DNA from: Betaproteobacteria bacterium
GTDB lineage: Bacteria > Pseudomonadota > Gammaproteobacteria > Burkholderiales > Casimicrobiaceae
Length of the DNA stretch: 64,000 bases
Direction: 5' to 3'
Assembly (NCBI GenBank): GCA_003153475.1
Contig: PLYT01000005.1
Span: 26,781-90,780, forward strand
The notes beneath the pieces are model-generated. The model had not been told where the DNA came from, did no database searches, and was given only the letters and a program-made list of their open reading frames with translations. Positions 1 to 8,298 of this stretch are shown one piece after another; the first letter of the stretch is position 1; every line of letters begins with the position of its first letter. The position numbers and the translations under genes are program-made.

Positions 1-809
1 GCAATCGGATCCCACGACCACTTGAGCGCGCCGGTTCTCACGTCGAAAGCGCGCACGATGCCTTCCGGCGCCGTCGCTCGCTGGTTGTCGGAGATCGAGG
101 AGCCGACGATGACCAGCTCGCCGACGACGGCCGGTGGCGAGGTGATCGCGTATTCGCCGCGATATTGCGGCGGGTTGGTGAGGCCGCGATCCAGATGGAC
201 CTGTCCCTTGTCGCCGAAATCGGCGCAAGGCGCGCCGGTCCGGGCATCGAGCGCGATCAGCCGCGCATCGACCGGAGCCACGAATATCCGCCTCCGGCAG
301 TGCGCGGTGCGAGGACGCAAAGGGTCCAGCCAGGTCGAAACGCCCCGGTTGGTGAAGTCCCCGTAATCGCCAGCCAAGTCGAGCCCGGAATCGAACGCCC
401 ACAGCTCGCGTCCCGACGCGCCATCCAGCGCGCGAACGCCGCCGAACGGAGTCGAAGCGTAGAGCACGCCATCGACGAAAAGCGGCGTCGTCTCGTCGCG
501 CGCGACTGCGCCGCCTAAACCGTAGTCGCCCGTGCGATAGGTCCATGCCGGAGCCAGCTTGGACACGTTGTCTCGCGTGATCTCGGCGGCGAACGAATAC
601 TTGGTGCCTCCGGCATCGTTGGCATAGGCGGTCCACTCGATCGTCTGATGCGGCCGCGCGGTGCGACGGGCCCACTTGGCCAGCGGATCGCCGGGCGACG
701 CGGCGCCCGCCGACCCCTCGGCCAGCATCGCCGATGCGACACCGGCCAAGATTAGCAACCTGCAGGCACTTGCGATCTCGATGAGGATACCTCTGGCGGC
801 CGACTGCAC
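1..809 (-). CDS. PQQ-dependent dehydrogenase, N-terminal part (truncated by window edge)
   Basis: About 269 residues are visible on the minus strand; the 3' end lies outside the window, so the ORF track omits it. The translation has a hydrophobic signal segment, then quinoprotein beta-propeller repeats of the A-x-D-x-x-T-G-x-x-x-W kind, e.g. 'RAFDVRTGALKW' and 'VRALDGASGRELWAF'. The family oxidises alcohols or sugars in the periplasm with PQQ and passes electrons to the respiratory chain. I put the start at a GTG before the signal segment; there is no strong Shine-Dalgarno and an in-frame ATG lies inside the hydrophobic stretch, so the start is uncertain. Subfamily (glucose versus alcohol type) cannot be decided without the C-terminus. 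Confidence 0.82.
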   Translation of the reverse strand, partial: MQSAARGILIEIASACRLLILAGVASAMLAEGSAGAASPGDPLAKWARRTARPHQTIEWTAYANDAGGTKYSFAAEITRDNVSKLAPAWTYRTGDYGLGGAVARDETTPLFVDGVLYASTPFGGVRALDGASGRELWAFDSGLDLAGDYGDFTNRGVSTWLDPLRPRTAHCRRRIFVAPVDARLIALDARTGAPCADFGDKGQVHLDRGLTNPPQYRGEYAITSPPAVVGELVIVGSSISDNQRATAPEGIVRAFDVRTGALKWSWDPI

Positions 810-1024
810 GTATCTTACCGATTCGGAAGTCGAAGCGCTGACACGGAGACGTGAACCGCGCGACTCGGCCGCGGGCTGCACCAATTACAAAGACGAACGG
901 GAACGAATTACAGCGTCCCTTGCGTCCGCCGTCGTGTCCTGCGGCTAACCCCTTGGCCCGCATGAGGGCGGCGATTGGCATGGCCATTGCTCGATTCGAT
1001 GTTGGCTCAAGGAGGAGATCAATC

Positions 1025-1324
1025 ATGGCGCCCCGTGCCCGCAAGGAAACTCACGTGTCAGGCTTGCCGAATCCGCCGACCGCGGATGCGCTGGATCCGT
1101 CGATCGCGCCTCCCGGCAGCGATGCCGGCGAGGACCAAGACACACCAATCGTTGAAGACGCGCAGGGCGAGATCGGTGACGAGCTGCGGCATCGGATGAT
1201 CAGCGAGGCGGCGTATCAGCTCTACGCGGAACGCGGATACGCCGACGGCCTCGAGCTCGACGACTGGTTGCAGGCCGAGAACGAGGTCGATCGCAGGCTG
1301 GCCGGTCGACGCGCGACGCATTAG
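1025..1324 (+). CDS. DUF2934 domain protein
   Basis: 99 residues, start fixed by AAGGAGGAG about 8 nt upstream; the longer ORF in the track runs through non-coding leader. The C-terminal half carries the DUF2934 pattern: 'RHRMISEAAYQLYAERG' followed by 'LDDWLQAENEVDRRL', a small helical domain ending in the W-x-x-A-E motif. The N-terminal half is acidic and low complexity. Function of the family is unknown; proteins are small and cytosolic. It lies 40 nt upstream of the dienelactone hydrolase gene on the same strand and may be cotranscribed with it. Confidence 0.8.
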   Translation: MAPRARKETHVSGLPNPPTADALDPSIAPPGSDAGEDQDTPIVEDAQGEIGDELRHRMISEAAYQLYAERGYADGLELDDWLQAENEVDRRLAGRRATH

Positions 1325-1363
1325 ACTGCCAATCAGCGGGCACCTCTGCCGACGGAGACTCCA

Positions 1364-2254
1364 ATGGATCGCAAAAAGGCGAGCAATTTCCCTCCTGCCG
1401 TCCTGCAGCTCTTCAACGGATACATCCACGGCATGATCAGCCGCCGCGAATTCCTGGACCGGGCGACCAAGTATGCGATCGGCGGCTTCACCGCCACGGC
1501 GATGCTGGAAAGCCTGATGCCCAATTACGCCCTGGCGCAGCAGGTGCCCAAGGACGATGCCCGGATCAAGGCCGAGTACTTAAGCTACCCTTCTCCGGAA
1601 GGGTCGGGCACGATGCGCGGCTATTTCGTGCGGCCGTCCGGCCCCGCCGGCAAGTGGCCGGGCGTGGTCGTCTACCATGAAAATCGCGGCCTCAACCCCT
1701 ACATCGAGGACGTCGCGCGTCGGCTTGCGGTCGAGAACTTCGTGGCGTTCGCGCCCGATGCGCTGACACCCGTCGGCGGTTATCCCGGCGACGATGAAAA
1801 GGCGGCGCAGCTCTTCAGGAAGCTGGACCCCAGGAAGCGGACCGAGGATCTGATTGCCGCGGCCGGGTTTCTGAAGTCGCGGCCGGAATGCACGGGCAAG
1901 ATCGGCGCGGTCGGCTTTTGCTACGGGGGTGATGTCGTCAATACGCTGGCGACCCGTATGCCGGATCTGGCCGCCGCGGTGCCGTTTTACGGAGCTCAGC
2001 CGAGCGCCGCCGACGCCGCCAGGATCAAGGCGCCGATGCTGCTCCACTACGCGGCGCTCGACGAGCGCGTCGATGCCGGCTGGCCGGCGTTCGAGGCGGT
2101 ACTGAAGGCCCACGGCGTCAAATATCAGATGTTCATGTATGCGGGCGCGAATCACGGCTTCCATAACGATACGACACCGCGTTACGACGAGGCCGCCGCC
2201 AAGCTGGCGTGGTCGCGCACGATTGCATTCTTCAAGGAAAACCTGAAAGCGTGA
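1364..2254 (+). CDS. Dienelactone hydrolase family protein with Tat signal
   Basis: 296 residues. The N-terminus has a twin-arginine export motif, 'SRREFLDRA' (about residues 27-35), then a hydrophobic stretch, so the protein should be folded before export to the periplasm. The mature part is an alpha/beta hydrolase of the dienelactone hydrolase type: nucleophile elbow 'GFCYGG' with Cys as nucleophile, and the catalytic His in 'NHGFHND' near the end. The usual reaction is ester or lactone hydrolysis; cytosolic relatives hydrolyse dienelactone in chlorocatechol breakdown. The substrate here is unknown. A start about 60 nt downstream is unlikely because it would remove the twin arginines. Confidence 0.88.
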   Translation: MDRKKASNFPPAVLQLFNGYIHGMISRREFLDRATKYAIGGFTATAMLESLMPNYALAQQVPKDDARIKAEYLSYPSPEGSGTMRGYFVRPSGPAGKWPGVVVYHENRGLNPYIEDVARRLAVENFVAFAPDALTPVGGYPGDDEKAAQLFRKLDPRKRTEDLIAAAGFLKSRPECTGKIGAVGFCYGGDVVNTLATRMPDLAAAVPFYGAQPSAADAARIKAPMLLHYAALDERVDAGWPAFEAVLKAHGVKYQMFMYAGANHGFHNDTTPRYDEAAAKLAWSRTIAFFKENLKA

Positions 2255-2285
2255 CGGGCGACCAGGCGCGCCCGCGCCGGGCTCA

Positions 2286-3647
2286 TCAAGTCCTGATATC
2301 GGCGGCGGCAGGCGACTCGAGCGAATCCCGGACCAGGCAAACGTAGGGAGGGAACTTGCCGCTTGGATGTGGCGGAAATCGGTCGACGAGCGTCAGCTCG
2401 AATTGAACATCGGCGCCGAGGATCGAAGCGCCGAGCTTGCTCACCCGCTCGATCTCCTGCGCAGTCGGCGTGCGTGCGGGCTGGATGTTGAGCCGGACAT
2501 GCGAAAGATCGGGCTGAACGACCTGGTGCTGCGAAACCCAGGCTGCTTCCCTCTCGGCAAGGTAGACGGTGATGGCATACGGATGGACTCGTCGACCGCC
2601 CGGAAGGCGCAGATAGTCGACCGCGCGTCCCTGGATGGCGCGCAAGGTGGAAAACGGCTGGCCGCAGCCGCAGGATTCCGTCCCGCGGATCGCGAGGTCG
2701 CCGGTGCGATAGCGAACGAACGGCATCGTGTACGAATGCAGCGCTGTCGCCACGACCTCGCCGACCTCGCCCGATCAAACGGCGCGCCCGTCTTCCCCGA
2801 CGATCTCGAGCAGCACGTTGTCGTCGCAGACGTGATAGCAGTCTTCCCGCGGGCACTGCGACGCAAGCAGGTTGAATTCGTGCGCACCGTAAAAATCGAC
2901 GAGCGCCGCCGAAAACGCCTCCTCGATCGTGCACCGCGCGGCCGCATCCAGGACTTCACCGCCGCAAACGATGAGCCGCGGTCGGATCCGATGCTGCTGT
3001 CCCTGGATCCGGGCCGCGACGTGGCGCAGCGTCGACGGATAGCCGCGTATGACATCGGCGCGGTGTCGTATCAGGTTCTCGACGAGCTCGTGTGCGGGGG
3101 CAAGACCGTCGAACTGTTGTTCCCGATGGATGCCCATCGCGTTGCGAAGCCGCCCCGGCCAGCCGCGCCGGATCGGGTCGAGCGGAAGCTGGCTGAAGCG
3201 CGCGATACGGTCGAAGATTCGCTGCCCCGCTTGTGCGGATGCCCGCAAGCGAAAGAGGTTCAGCAGATGCTCTTCGCGCGGCGCGCGGTAGATGGTGAAT
3301 GGCCTGCCCGACGATCCGCTGGTCGTGTGCTGCACCAGTACTCGCACATCGGCGCCATCGACGAGCGTCTCGGCCACCGGGCGGCTGCGCAGATCGTTCT
3401 TGCTGATCGTCGGCAACGCTTCGATATGCTGCGTCGTAACGACGTCGGCCGGCTGCAGCCCCGACCAGCGCCAGTGCTCGCGGTAGACGCGAACATGCGT
3501 ACGGCAGTGCGCCAGCAGCACGCGGAGCTTGCGCAGCTGGAATTCCCGCAAGACCTCCGGATCGGCGTGCGCATGGCGCCACATGCGGCGCAGCGTGTGG
3601 GCGTGCTCGAAGGCGAGAAGGCTCCGGGTCCGGAAGTTGGACGTCAA
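2286..3647 (-). pseudogene. Phenylacetate-CoA ligase (PaaK) family protein interrupted by in-frame TGA
   Basis: Two minus-strand ORFs in the same frame (290 and 155 codons) make one adenylate-forming enzyme. The first half has the ATP/AMP-binding loop 'HTTSGSSGRPFTIY' and 'YGAHEFNLLASQCP'; the second has 'PFVRYRTGDLAIRG' and a C-terminal lid domain ending 'HPSGKFPPYVCLV'. They are split by a single TGA at about codon 291 in 'GRAV*SGEVGEVV', where relatives read straight through; a CGA to TGA change would explain it. The start is a weak TTG, as no better codon is seen between it and the candidate promoter. PaaK relatives activate aromatic acids as CoA thioesters. Possibilities: nonsense pseudogene, sequencing error, or two polypeptides (a GTG lies 24 nt beyond the stop). 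Confidence 0.8.
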
Positions 3648-3721
3648 GGACAGTTGCCCCGTGTCATCGAGATCTCCGGCTTGCCTTTCCCGCTGGACGA
3701 CGGCGGCTATTATTGTTCGGT

Positions 3722-3762
3722 ACCATACAAACTTGACAGTCAGCAGACAACGCTCATAACGT
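3722..3762. promoter_or_regulatory. Candidate divergent sigma70 promoters
   Basis: On the minus strand TTGTCT, a 17-nt spacer and TATGGT face the ligase gene. On the plus strand TTGACA, an 18-nt spacer and TAACGT face the small ORF at 3803. The two overlap, so transcription in the two directions could interfere. Consensus matching by eye only. Confidence 0.4.
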
Positions 3763-3802
3763 AAGTAGTCATTGATCCACGCAACCTGACTGAATCGAAG
3801 TC

Positions 3803-4003
3803 ATGTCGACCGTAAGCGAAAACTTCGCCCCGTACGCCCACGCCGAAAAAGAGCTTTGCGACATTGTCGGCCCGTTGCTCGCCGACGTCATCAAGGAAGT
3901 GGAACAGCGTAACGGCATCAAGATCAGGGAACTGCGGGTGACGGTTGAGCCGTCCATGCCAGACGCCCTGTGGACCGGCGCCAACTGCGTGATCGTGCGC
4001 TAG
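3803..4003 (+). CDS. Small hypothetical protein, 66 aa
   Basis: Not recognised. It encodes a compact soluble polypeptide with an amphipathic helix ('HAEKELCDIVGPLLADVIKE') followed by a strand-rich tail ending 'ANCVIVR'. Codon usage resembles neighbouring genes and a TTGACA-type promoter lies 40-70 nt upstream, but there is no strong Shine-Dalgarno. There is no signal peptide or membrane segment. It stands alone between the ligase and the exported small protein. Confidence 0.5.
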   Translation: MSTVSENFAPYAHAEKELCDIVGPLLADVIKEVEQRNGIKIRELRVTVEPSMPDALWTGANCVIVR

Positions 4004-4204
4004 CCCAGCATCCTGTCGTACACGTTCTTGTTGATCTGATAGCGGGTGCACGCCGCACCCCGCGCGGGTCGAGCACTGGGCGGATCTTACGCCGTCAGCG
4101 CATGCCTTCCGCTGTGCGAGCCAATTCTTTTTCCGTTCCGCAAGCGGCGAAGGGGCCAAGCCGCCGTGCGGCGGTCAGGACTTCGGGCGAAGCGCTGCGT
4201 TGTT

Positions 4205-4579
4205 TCAGTCGGCGGCGTAAGCACTCTTGATGCAGGTCGGAAATTCGGCCGCCGAAGTGGCCCGGCATAGCTTGTCCATTTCCGCGTATTTGGCGGCGAC
4301 CTGGGCGCGGCACGCCTCCTGTCCGGTGCCCTGTCGGCGATCACAAGGCGCCACGTCGTCGCGATAAGCTTGCACTTGCACCTGGGTCGACGGCAGCGCC
4401 TGCGGCTCATCGGCGACCTTGTTGGCCGCGGTGGCGCTGCTGATCGGCGGCACCGCGACGATGAATCCCTGCTTGGGCTCGTCCGCGCCTGCGGGCGGGC
4501 TCGCTGGGCCAGCGTGGACGGCGACCGCGAGCATGGGCGCCACCATCAATATCAGGCTTCGAGTCAATACGCGATGCAT
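4205..4579 (-). CDS. Small exported Cys-containing hypothetical protein
   Basis: 124 residues, preceded by AAAGGAGG 7-8 nt from the ATG. A cleavable signal peptide ends near 'AVAVHAGPAS'. The mature part has a Pro/Ala-rich N-terminus and a C-terminal helical region with Cys in 'APCDRRQGTGQEACRAQVA', 'DKLCRAT' and 'FPTCIKS'. The C-x(9-10)-E/D-A-C-x pattern resembles the C-terminus of the divergently transcribed protein at 4865, suggesting related periplasmic proteins held by disulphides. Function unknown. Confidence 0.75.
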   Translation of the reverse strand: MHRVLTRSLILMVAPMLAVAVHAGPASPPAGADEPKQGFIVAVPPISSATAANKVADEPQALPSTQVQVQAYRDDVAPCDRRQGTGQEACRAQVAAKYAEMDKLCRATSAAEFPTCIKSAYAAD

Positions 4580-4767
4580 ATCGCCTCCTTTATCCGGGCT
4601 GTCCCGGCTTTTACGAGATTTATCGTCGGCTCAAAGCACAGCCGCCGCCATAGTCCCCCGTCTGTTTCGGTCCGTAGATTTTCGAAGCGGCTCGCCTAGG
4701 CGCGGGTCCTACGAAGGTGCATATTGCCGTGCCTCCTACGTTCGAATCAGAAGCCGTCCGATACTTT

Positions 4768-4834
4768 CCGCTCTGATATCAGCGGATAGTTAACCGAGCA
4801 GTTCCCTGGGAGGAACCGCGCCCGACGGGCGCGG
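4768..4834 (+). promoter_or_regulatory. Structured leader upstream of exported small protein
   Basis: Two inverted repeats lie between the divergent small genes: CTGATATCAG inside a longer imperfect CCGC...GCGG dyad (4768-4785), and CCGCGCCCG-A-CGGGCGCGG (4816-4834, 9-bp arms). The second ends about 16 nt before the AGAAGGAGG ribosome site of the gene at 4865. No U-tract follows, so it is not a classical terminator; it may be an operator or an mRNA leader hairpin. Confidence 0.4.
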
Positions 4835-4864
4835 ACCCGCAAAACTTAGAAGGAGGCACTTTCG

Positions 4865-5242
4865 ATGACCAGTCACATTAATCGAATCGTCCTGGGCGCA
4901 AGCCTGGCATTGTTCGTCGGCGCAGCCGGCGCGCAAAACACTCCCGACAGCACGTCGCGCACGCCGGCGGAAAAGGGCACGACGACCAACATGCCGGCAC
5001 AGCCGTCGGAACAACCGACCGACAAGATGTCGGCCGACCCGAACGCTGGAGCACAGAGTGCGGCAGCGCCGAAAAATACGACCCACCATATGCGCAAGTC
5101 GGCGAGGCAGCAAAACGAGGCGGTATCGCCCGACGAGCGAAGCTACCGTCAGGCGCTGCGGCAATGCGTGAAGGAGCGCGACGAGTCGCAGCGTGACGCG
5201 TGCATCGACAACGCCATCGAACAGCACGAGCCGAACGGCTGA
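4865..5242 (+). CDS. Small exported hypothetical protein
   Basis: 125 residues with a strong AGAAGGAGG site. A signal peptide ends at 'VGAAGAQN'; then comes a long low-complexity Pro/Thr/Ser/Ala region of about 60 residues, probably disordered. A short C-terminal helix carries two Cys in 'LRQCVKERDESQRDACIDN'. The Cys spacing resembles that of the divergently transcribed protein at 4205-4579. It is monocistronic, closed by an intrinsic terminator 20 nt downstream. Periplasmic; function unknown. Confidence 0.78.
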   Translation: MTSHINRIVLGASLALFVGAAGAQNTPDSTSRTPAEKGTTTNMPAQPSEQPTDKMSADPNAGAQSAAAPKNTTHHMRKSARQQNEAVSPDERSYRQALRQCVKERDESQRDACIDNAIEQHEPNG

Positions 5243-5260
5243 CACTTGAGAATTCGCGAA

Positions 5261-5288
5261 AAACCCCGCCCAGACGGGGTTTTTTTCG
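5261..5288 (+). terminator. Intrinsic terminator after exported small protein
   Basis: Stem AAACCCCG / CGGGGTTT with a 6-nt loop, followed by a run of T. It sits 18 nt past the stop codon of the gene at 4865 and separates it from the TRAP genes. Confidence 0.9.
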
Positions 5289-5325
5289 TGCGCTATGATC
5301 GCGGGCGACGCTGGAGCTATCGACG

Positions 5326-5838
5326 ATGCCCGCCGACGATACCGGTAATTCTCGCGCCACCGAGTTGCGCCCGCTCGACCGCCTGCTCGAGTTGACGACG
5401 GCCGGCGCTTCGATACTCGTGCTGCCGGTTTCGCTGTTGCTCTTCCTGCAGTGGCCGCTGCGCGATCTGGGCATAGGGTACTCGCGCGAGGCGAACGATC
5501 TCGCACAAACGCTCTGCACTCTACGTCGCCGTCGCGATCACCCACGCGACGCGCCGGCACAGCCACCTAGCGCCGACGCCTTTGCCCTTCGCTACCCGCC
5601 GCGGGTGCGCCGCCTGCTGACGCGCATTGCCTCGCTCGTCGTACTCGCGCTGTGGGCGCTATTCATTCTCTACGCGTCCTGGCCGATGGTCATCCAATCG
5701 GTCCGCCCGCTGGAGTCCTTTCCCGAAACCTACGACCCGGGCTATTTCGTCGTCAAGCTCGCCATCATGCTTCTCGCGCTGCTGGTGCTGCTGCAAGCCA
5801 TTCTCGATGTGATACGCGCCGAAACGGCGCCGCCATGA
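5326..5838 (+). pseudogene. TRAP transporter small permease (DctQ-like), with two compensating frame shifts
   Basis: The ORF is open over 170 codons and starts and ends like a DctQ subunit: membrane helices at about 25-45, 95-118 and 135-155, with 'FLQWPLRDLG' and 'PGYFVVKLAIMLL'. In the middle, after 'NDLAQTLCTL', the frame gives an Arg/Pro-rich, non-membrane stretch. Reading the next frame from about 5518 to 5590 instead gives 'LYVAVAITHATRRHSHLAP', which fits the missing second helix. One extra base and one missing base would explain it. DctQ normally pairs with DctM for solute/Na+ import. No DctP binding protein is adjacent. The ORF overlaps the dctM start by 4 nt. Confidence 0.7.
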
Positions 5839-7237
5839 CCGGGAGCGAAGGTCTGTGGATGCTCGTCACAGTCGCCGCTGTCCTGGTGGCCACGGGATTG
5901 CCCGCATGGATTGTTCTGGTCGGCGTGGCGCTCGGTTTTGCCGCCGGAGGCGTCGCAACAGGGGCTTTGAGCATGCCGCTGCTGACCGCCATGCCGGCGC
6001 GAATTCTCGGCTTGCTCGAGCACGACCTGCTGCAGGCGCTGCCGCTGTACGTGCTGATGGGAGCGCTGCTCAATCAGCTGCCATTGGCCCAGACGCTGTT
6101 TCGCGCCGCCAGCCGCGCGCTGGCGCCGGTCGGTGCGAATGCGTCCCTGGCCGGGCTGGGCTTGGGGGTGCTGCTGGCGCCGATGAACGGCTCGGTCGGC
6201 GCCAGCGCGGCGATGCTTTCTCGCACCGTGCAGCCGCGGCTCGACCAGAGTGGCATGACGCCGGCGACAAGCGCGGCGCTGGTCTGCGTGCCTAGCACGA
6301 TGGGCGTCGTCGTTCCGCCGTCGCTGGTATTGATCCTGCTGGGCGACGCGATGATGCGAGCGCACACGGAGGCGGTGAACATCACCGGCGCGGCAATCCG
6401 CATCATCAATACGCAGGACGTGTTCATCGGAGCGCTCGTGCCAGCGGGGATCCTGCTGGCGTTCTGCATCGGGATCACGTGGTGGAATCGACGGAACAAG
6501 GCGCCGACGTCTGCGGTCAAGCCGCGCGATTGGCTGGTAGCGAGCATCACCGCGCTGTTCATCGCGAGCCTGCTGGCTGCGGTGACATTAGGCTATCTCT
6601 ATGCGGTGGAAGCGGCGGCGGCCGGCGGCGTCGCACTGTTCGTCTACGGGCTGGCGATACGTTCGTTGACTTTCGATGCTCTGCGCGCAGTCTTGCTGCG
6701 ACACGATGGCGGTCACCGGCGCCCTGTTCGCATTGCTGGTCGCGGCGACGATGTTCACGTTGATCGTGCGCGGTTTCGGAACCGATCGCTGGGTCGCGGC
6801 GCTGTTGCAGCAGTTGCCGGGCGGCAGCGTCGAGGCGATATGCGTCGTGTTGCCGATTCTCGCGCTGTGCGCGCTGGTGCTCGACGCGTTCGAATTGATC
6901 TTCGTCGTCGTGCCGGTCGTGGCACCACCGCTGCTCACCGTCGTGCCCAATGCGACCTGGGTCGCGGTGCTTATGCTGCTGATCCTGCAGGCGAGCTTCC
7001 TGTTGCCATCCTTCGGCTACGCGGTTCTTATGGTGCGAAGCCGATCGCCTCGACCCGTACCGATGGATGCGCTGACGCGCGCGCTATTTGCCCTACCTGG
7101 TCGCGCAATTGGCCGTGCTGGCGTTGATCCTGGCAGCGCCGGCGCTGGTGTGGCAGCGAAATTCGACGACGCTATCGCCGCCCGCGGCAATGGAGCCTGC
7201 AGGTGGCGACGTGACCGATCCAGTGCCCGACCCCTAA
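5835..7237 (+). pseudogene. TRAP transporter large permease (DctM-like), frameshifted
   Basis: Starts at an ATG overlapping the dctQ stop (ATGA). Frame 1 gives the first half of DctM ('VLLAPMNGSVGASAAMLSR', 'PSTMGVVVPPSLVLILLGD') up to about 6699. Frame 2 continues 'DTMAVTGALFALLVAATMF' through 'QASFLLPSFGYAVLMVR'. From the TTT at about 7087 frame 3 continues 'PYLVAQLAVLALILAAPAL' to a TAA. Removing one base at each junction rebuilds a 466-residue protein of normal DctM length. Past the TAA the same frame stays open for 16 more codons. With the dctQ lesions, at least four indels fall in 1.9 kb. The transporter is probably dead in this sequence, or the consensus is locally wrong. Confidence 0.82.
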
Positions 7238-7289
7238 CTCGACCTGCCGCAGGACGACACGGCGGGAAAGCCCGCGGGCAAGGACTGAC

Positions 7290-7320
7290 CGGCCGGAGCC
7301 GGCGCTTCAGGCTCCGGCCG
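7290..7320. terminator. Hairpin between convergent dctM and pirin genes
   Basis: Perfect 11-bp stem CGGCCGGAGCC / GGCTCCGGCCG with a 9-nt loop. There is no U-tract on either side. It overlaps the last codons of the pirin gene and could limit read-through from both directions. Confidence 0.45.
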
Positions 7321-8185
7321 TCTCCGTGGTGGTCAGCGTGCCGCTCTGGTAATCGCGCACCGTCTGCTCGATTTCCTCGCGCGTATTCATCACGAACGGT
7401 CCGTATTGGACGATCGGCTCGAGCAGCGGCCGGCCGGCGAGCAGGATGACCCTGCCGCCGTCGGGTCCGCCGGAGAATTCGACCTCGTCGCCATCCGACA
7501 GGATCCCCGCGTGGTGCGTCGCGAGGATTTTCTGCGCGCCGCCCGCGCCGACGGCAACCGAGCCCTCGAACGGGTAGACGAAGGCGTGATAGCCGGCGGG
7601 CAGCGCATGGCGGAACGTCACCCCGGCCGGAAGCTCGACATCGAAATAAAGCGGGTCGGTCGTCAGCCCATGGATCGGGCCGGGCGTGCGCTTGCCGTCG
7701 CTGTCCAGCGTTCCGGCGATGACTTTTACCCGTCCACCGCCGGCCAGCTCGACCACGGGGATCTCGGTCGCCTGGATATCGCGATAGGCGGCAGCCTTCA
7801 TCTTTTCCTTGGCCGGGAGATTGATCCAGAGCTGAAAGCCGCGCATGCGGCCGGCTTCCTGCTGCGGCATTTCGGAATGGATGATGCCGCGCCCCGCGCT
7901 CATCCACTGCACGCCGCCGGCTTTGAGATCGCCCGTGTTGCCCAGATGATCCTGGTGGCGCATGTGCCCGTCGAGCATGTAGGTCACTGTCTCAAAGCCG
8001 CGATGCGGATGCGCGGGGAAACCCGCGATGTAGTCGTCGGGGTTGTCGGTCGAAAAATGATCGAGCATCAGGAACGGGTCGAGGCGGGCCCAGTTCGATT
8101 GGCCGAGGCTGCGCTGAAGCTTGACGCCGGCGCCGTCCGAGGTAGGAATGGCTGCGATGACGCGCTGCAGGGTACGTGTAGGCAT
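7307..8185 (-). CDS. Pirin family protein
   Basis: 292 residues, normal for bacterial pirins. The N-terminal cupin carries the metal site: 'AHPHRGFETVTYMLDG' (His, His, Glu region) and 'GRGIIHSEMP' (His, Glu), expected to bind Fe(II). The C-terminal cupin follows ('PFVMNTREEIEQTVRDY'). Pirins are cytosolic; some have quercetinase activity and others act as redox-responsive regulators. The gene is monocistronic and convergent with the TRAP genes. The start ATG is preceded by AGGAGACC. Confidence 0.92.
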   Translation of the reverse strand: MPTRTLQRVIAAIPTSDGAGVKLQRSLGQSNWARLDPFLMLDHFSTDNPDDYIAGFPAHPHRGFETVTYMLDGHMRHQDHLGNTGDLKAGGVQWMSAGRGIIHSEMPQQEAGRMRGFQLWINLPAKEKMKAAAYRDIQATEIPVVELAGGGRVKVIAGTLDSDGKRTPGPIHGLTTDPLYFDVELPAGVTFRHALPAGYHAFVYPFEGSVAVGAGGAQKILATHHAGILSDGDEVEFSGGPDGGRVILLAGRPLLEPIVQYGPFVMNTREEIEQTVRDYQSGTLTTTETAGA

Positions 8186-8298
8186 GTCGTGGTCTCCTGA
8201 AAAGCCGATATGGGGGCAGCAGCGAAGACGTCAAGGGCGCCTAGGCGCGGTCATTTGCGTTACGGCGCCCGAACCGGTCTTCACGGTACCATTGGGCG

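Noticed and set aside
2775-2777. Selenocysteine at the in-frame TGA
   Set aside because: PaaK-family enzymes have no Cys/Sec at this position and no downstream stem typical of a bacterial SECIS was recognised; a nonsense change is simpler.
2367-3764. 465-codon plus-strand ORF over the PaaK-like gene
   Set aside because: Unlike the minus strand, it shows no conserved motif. Its openness follows from GC-rich third positions.
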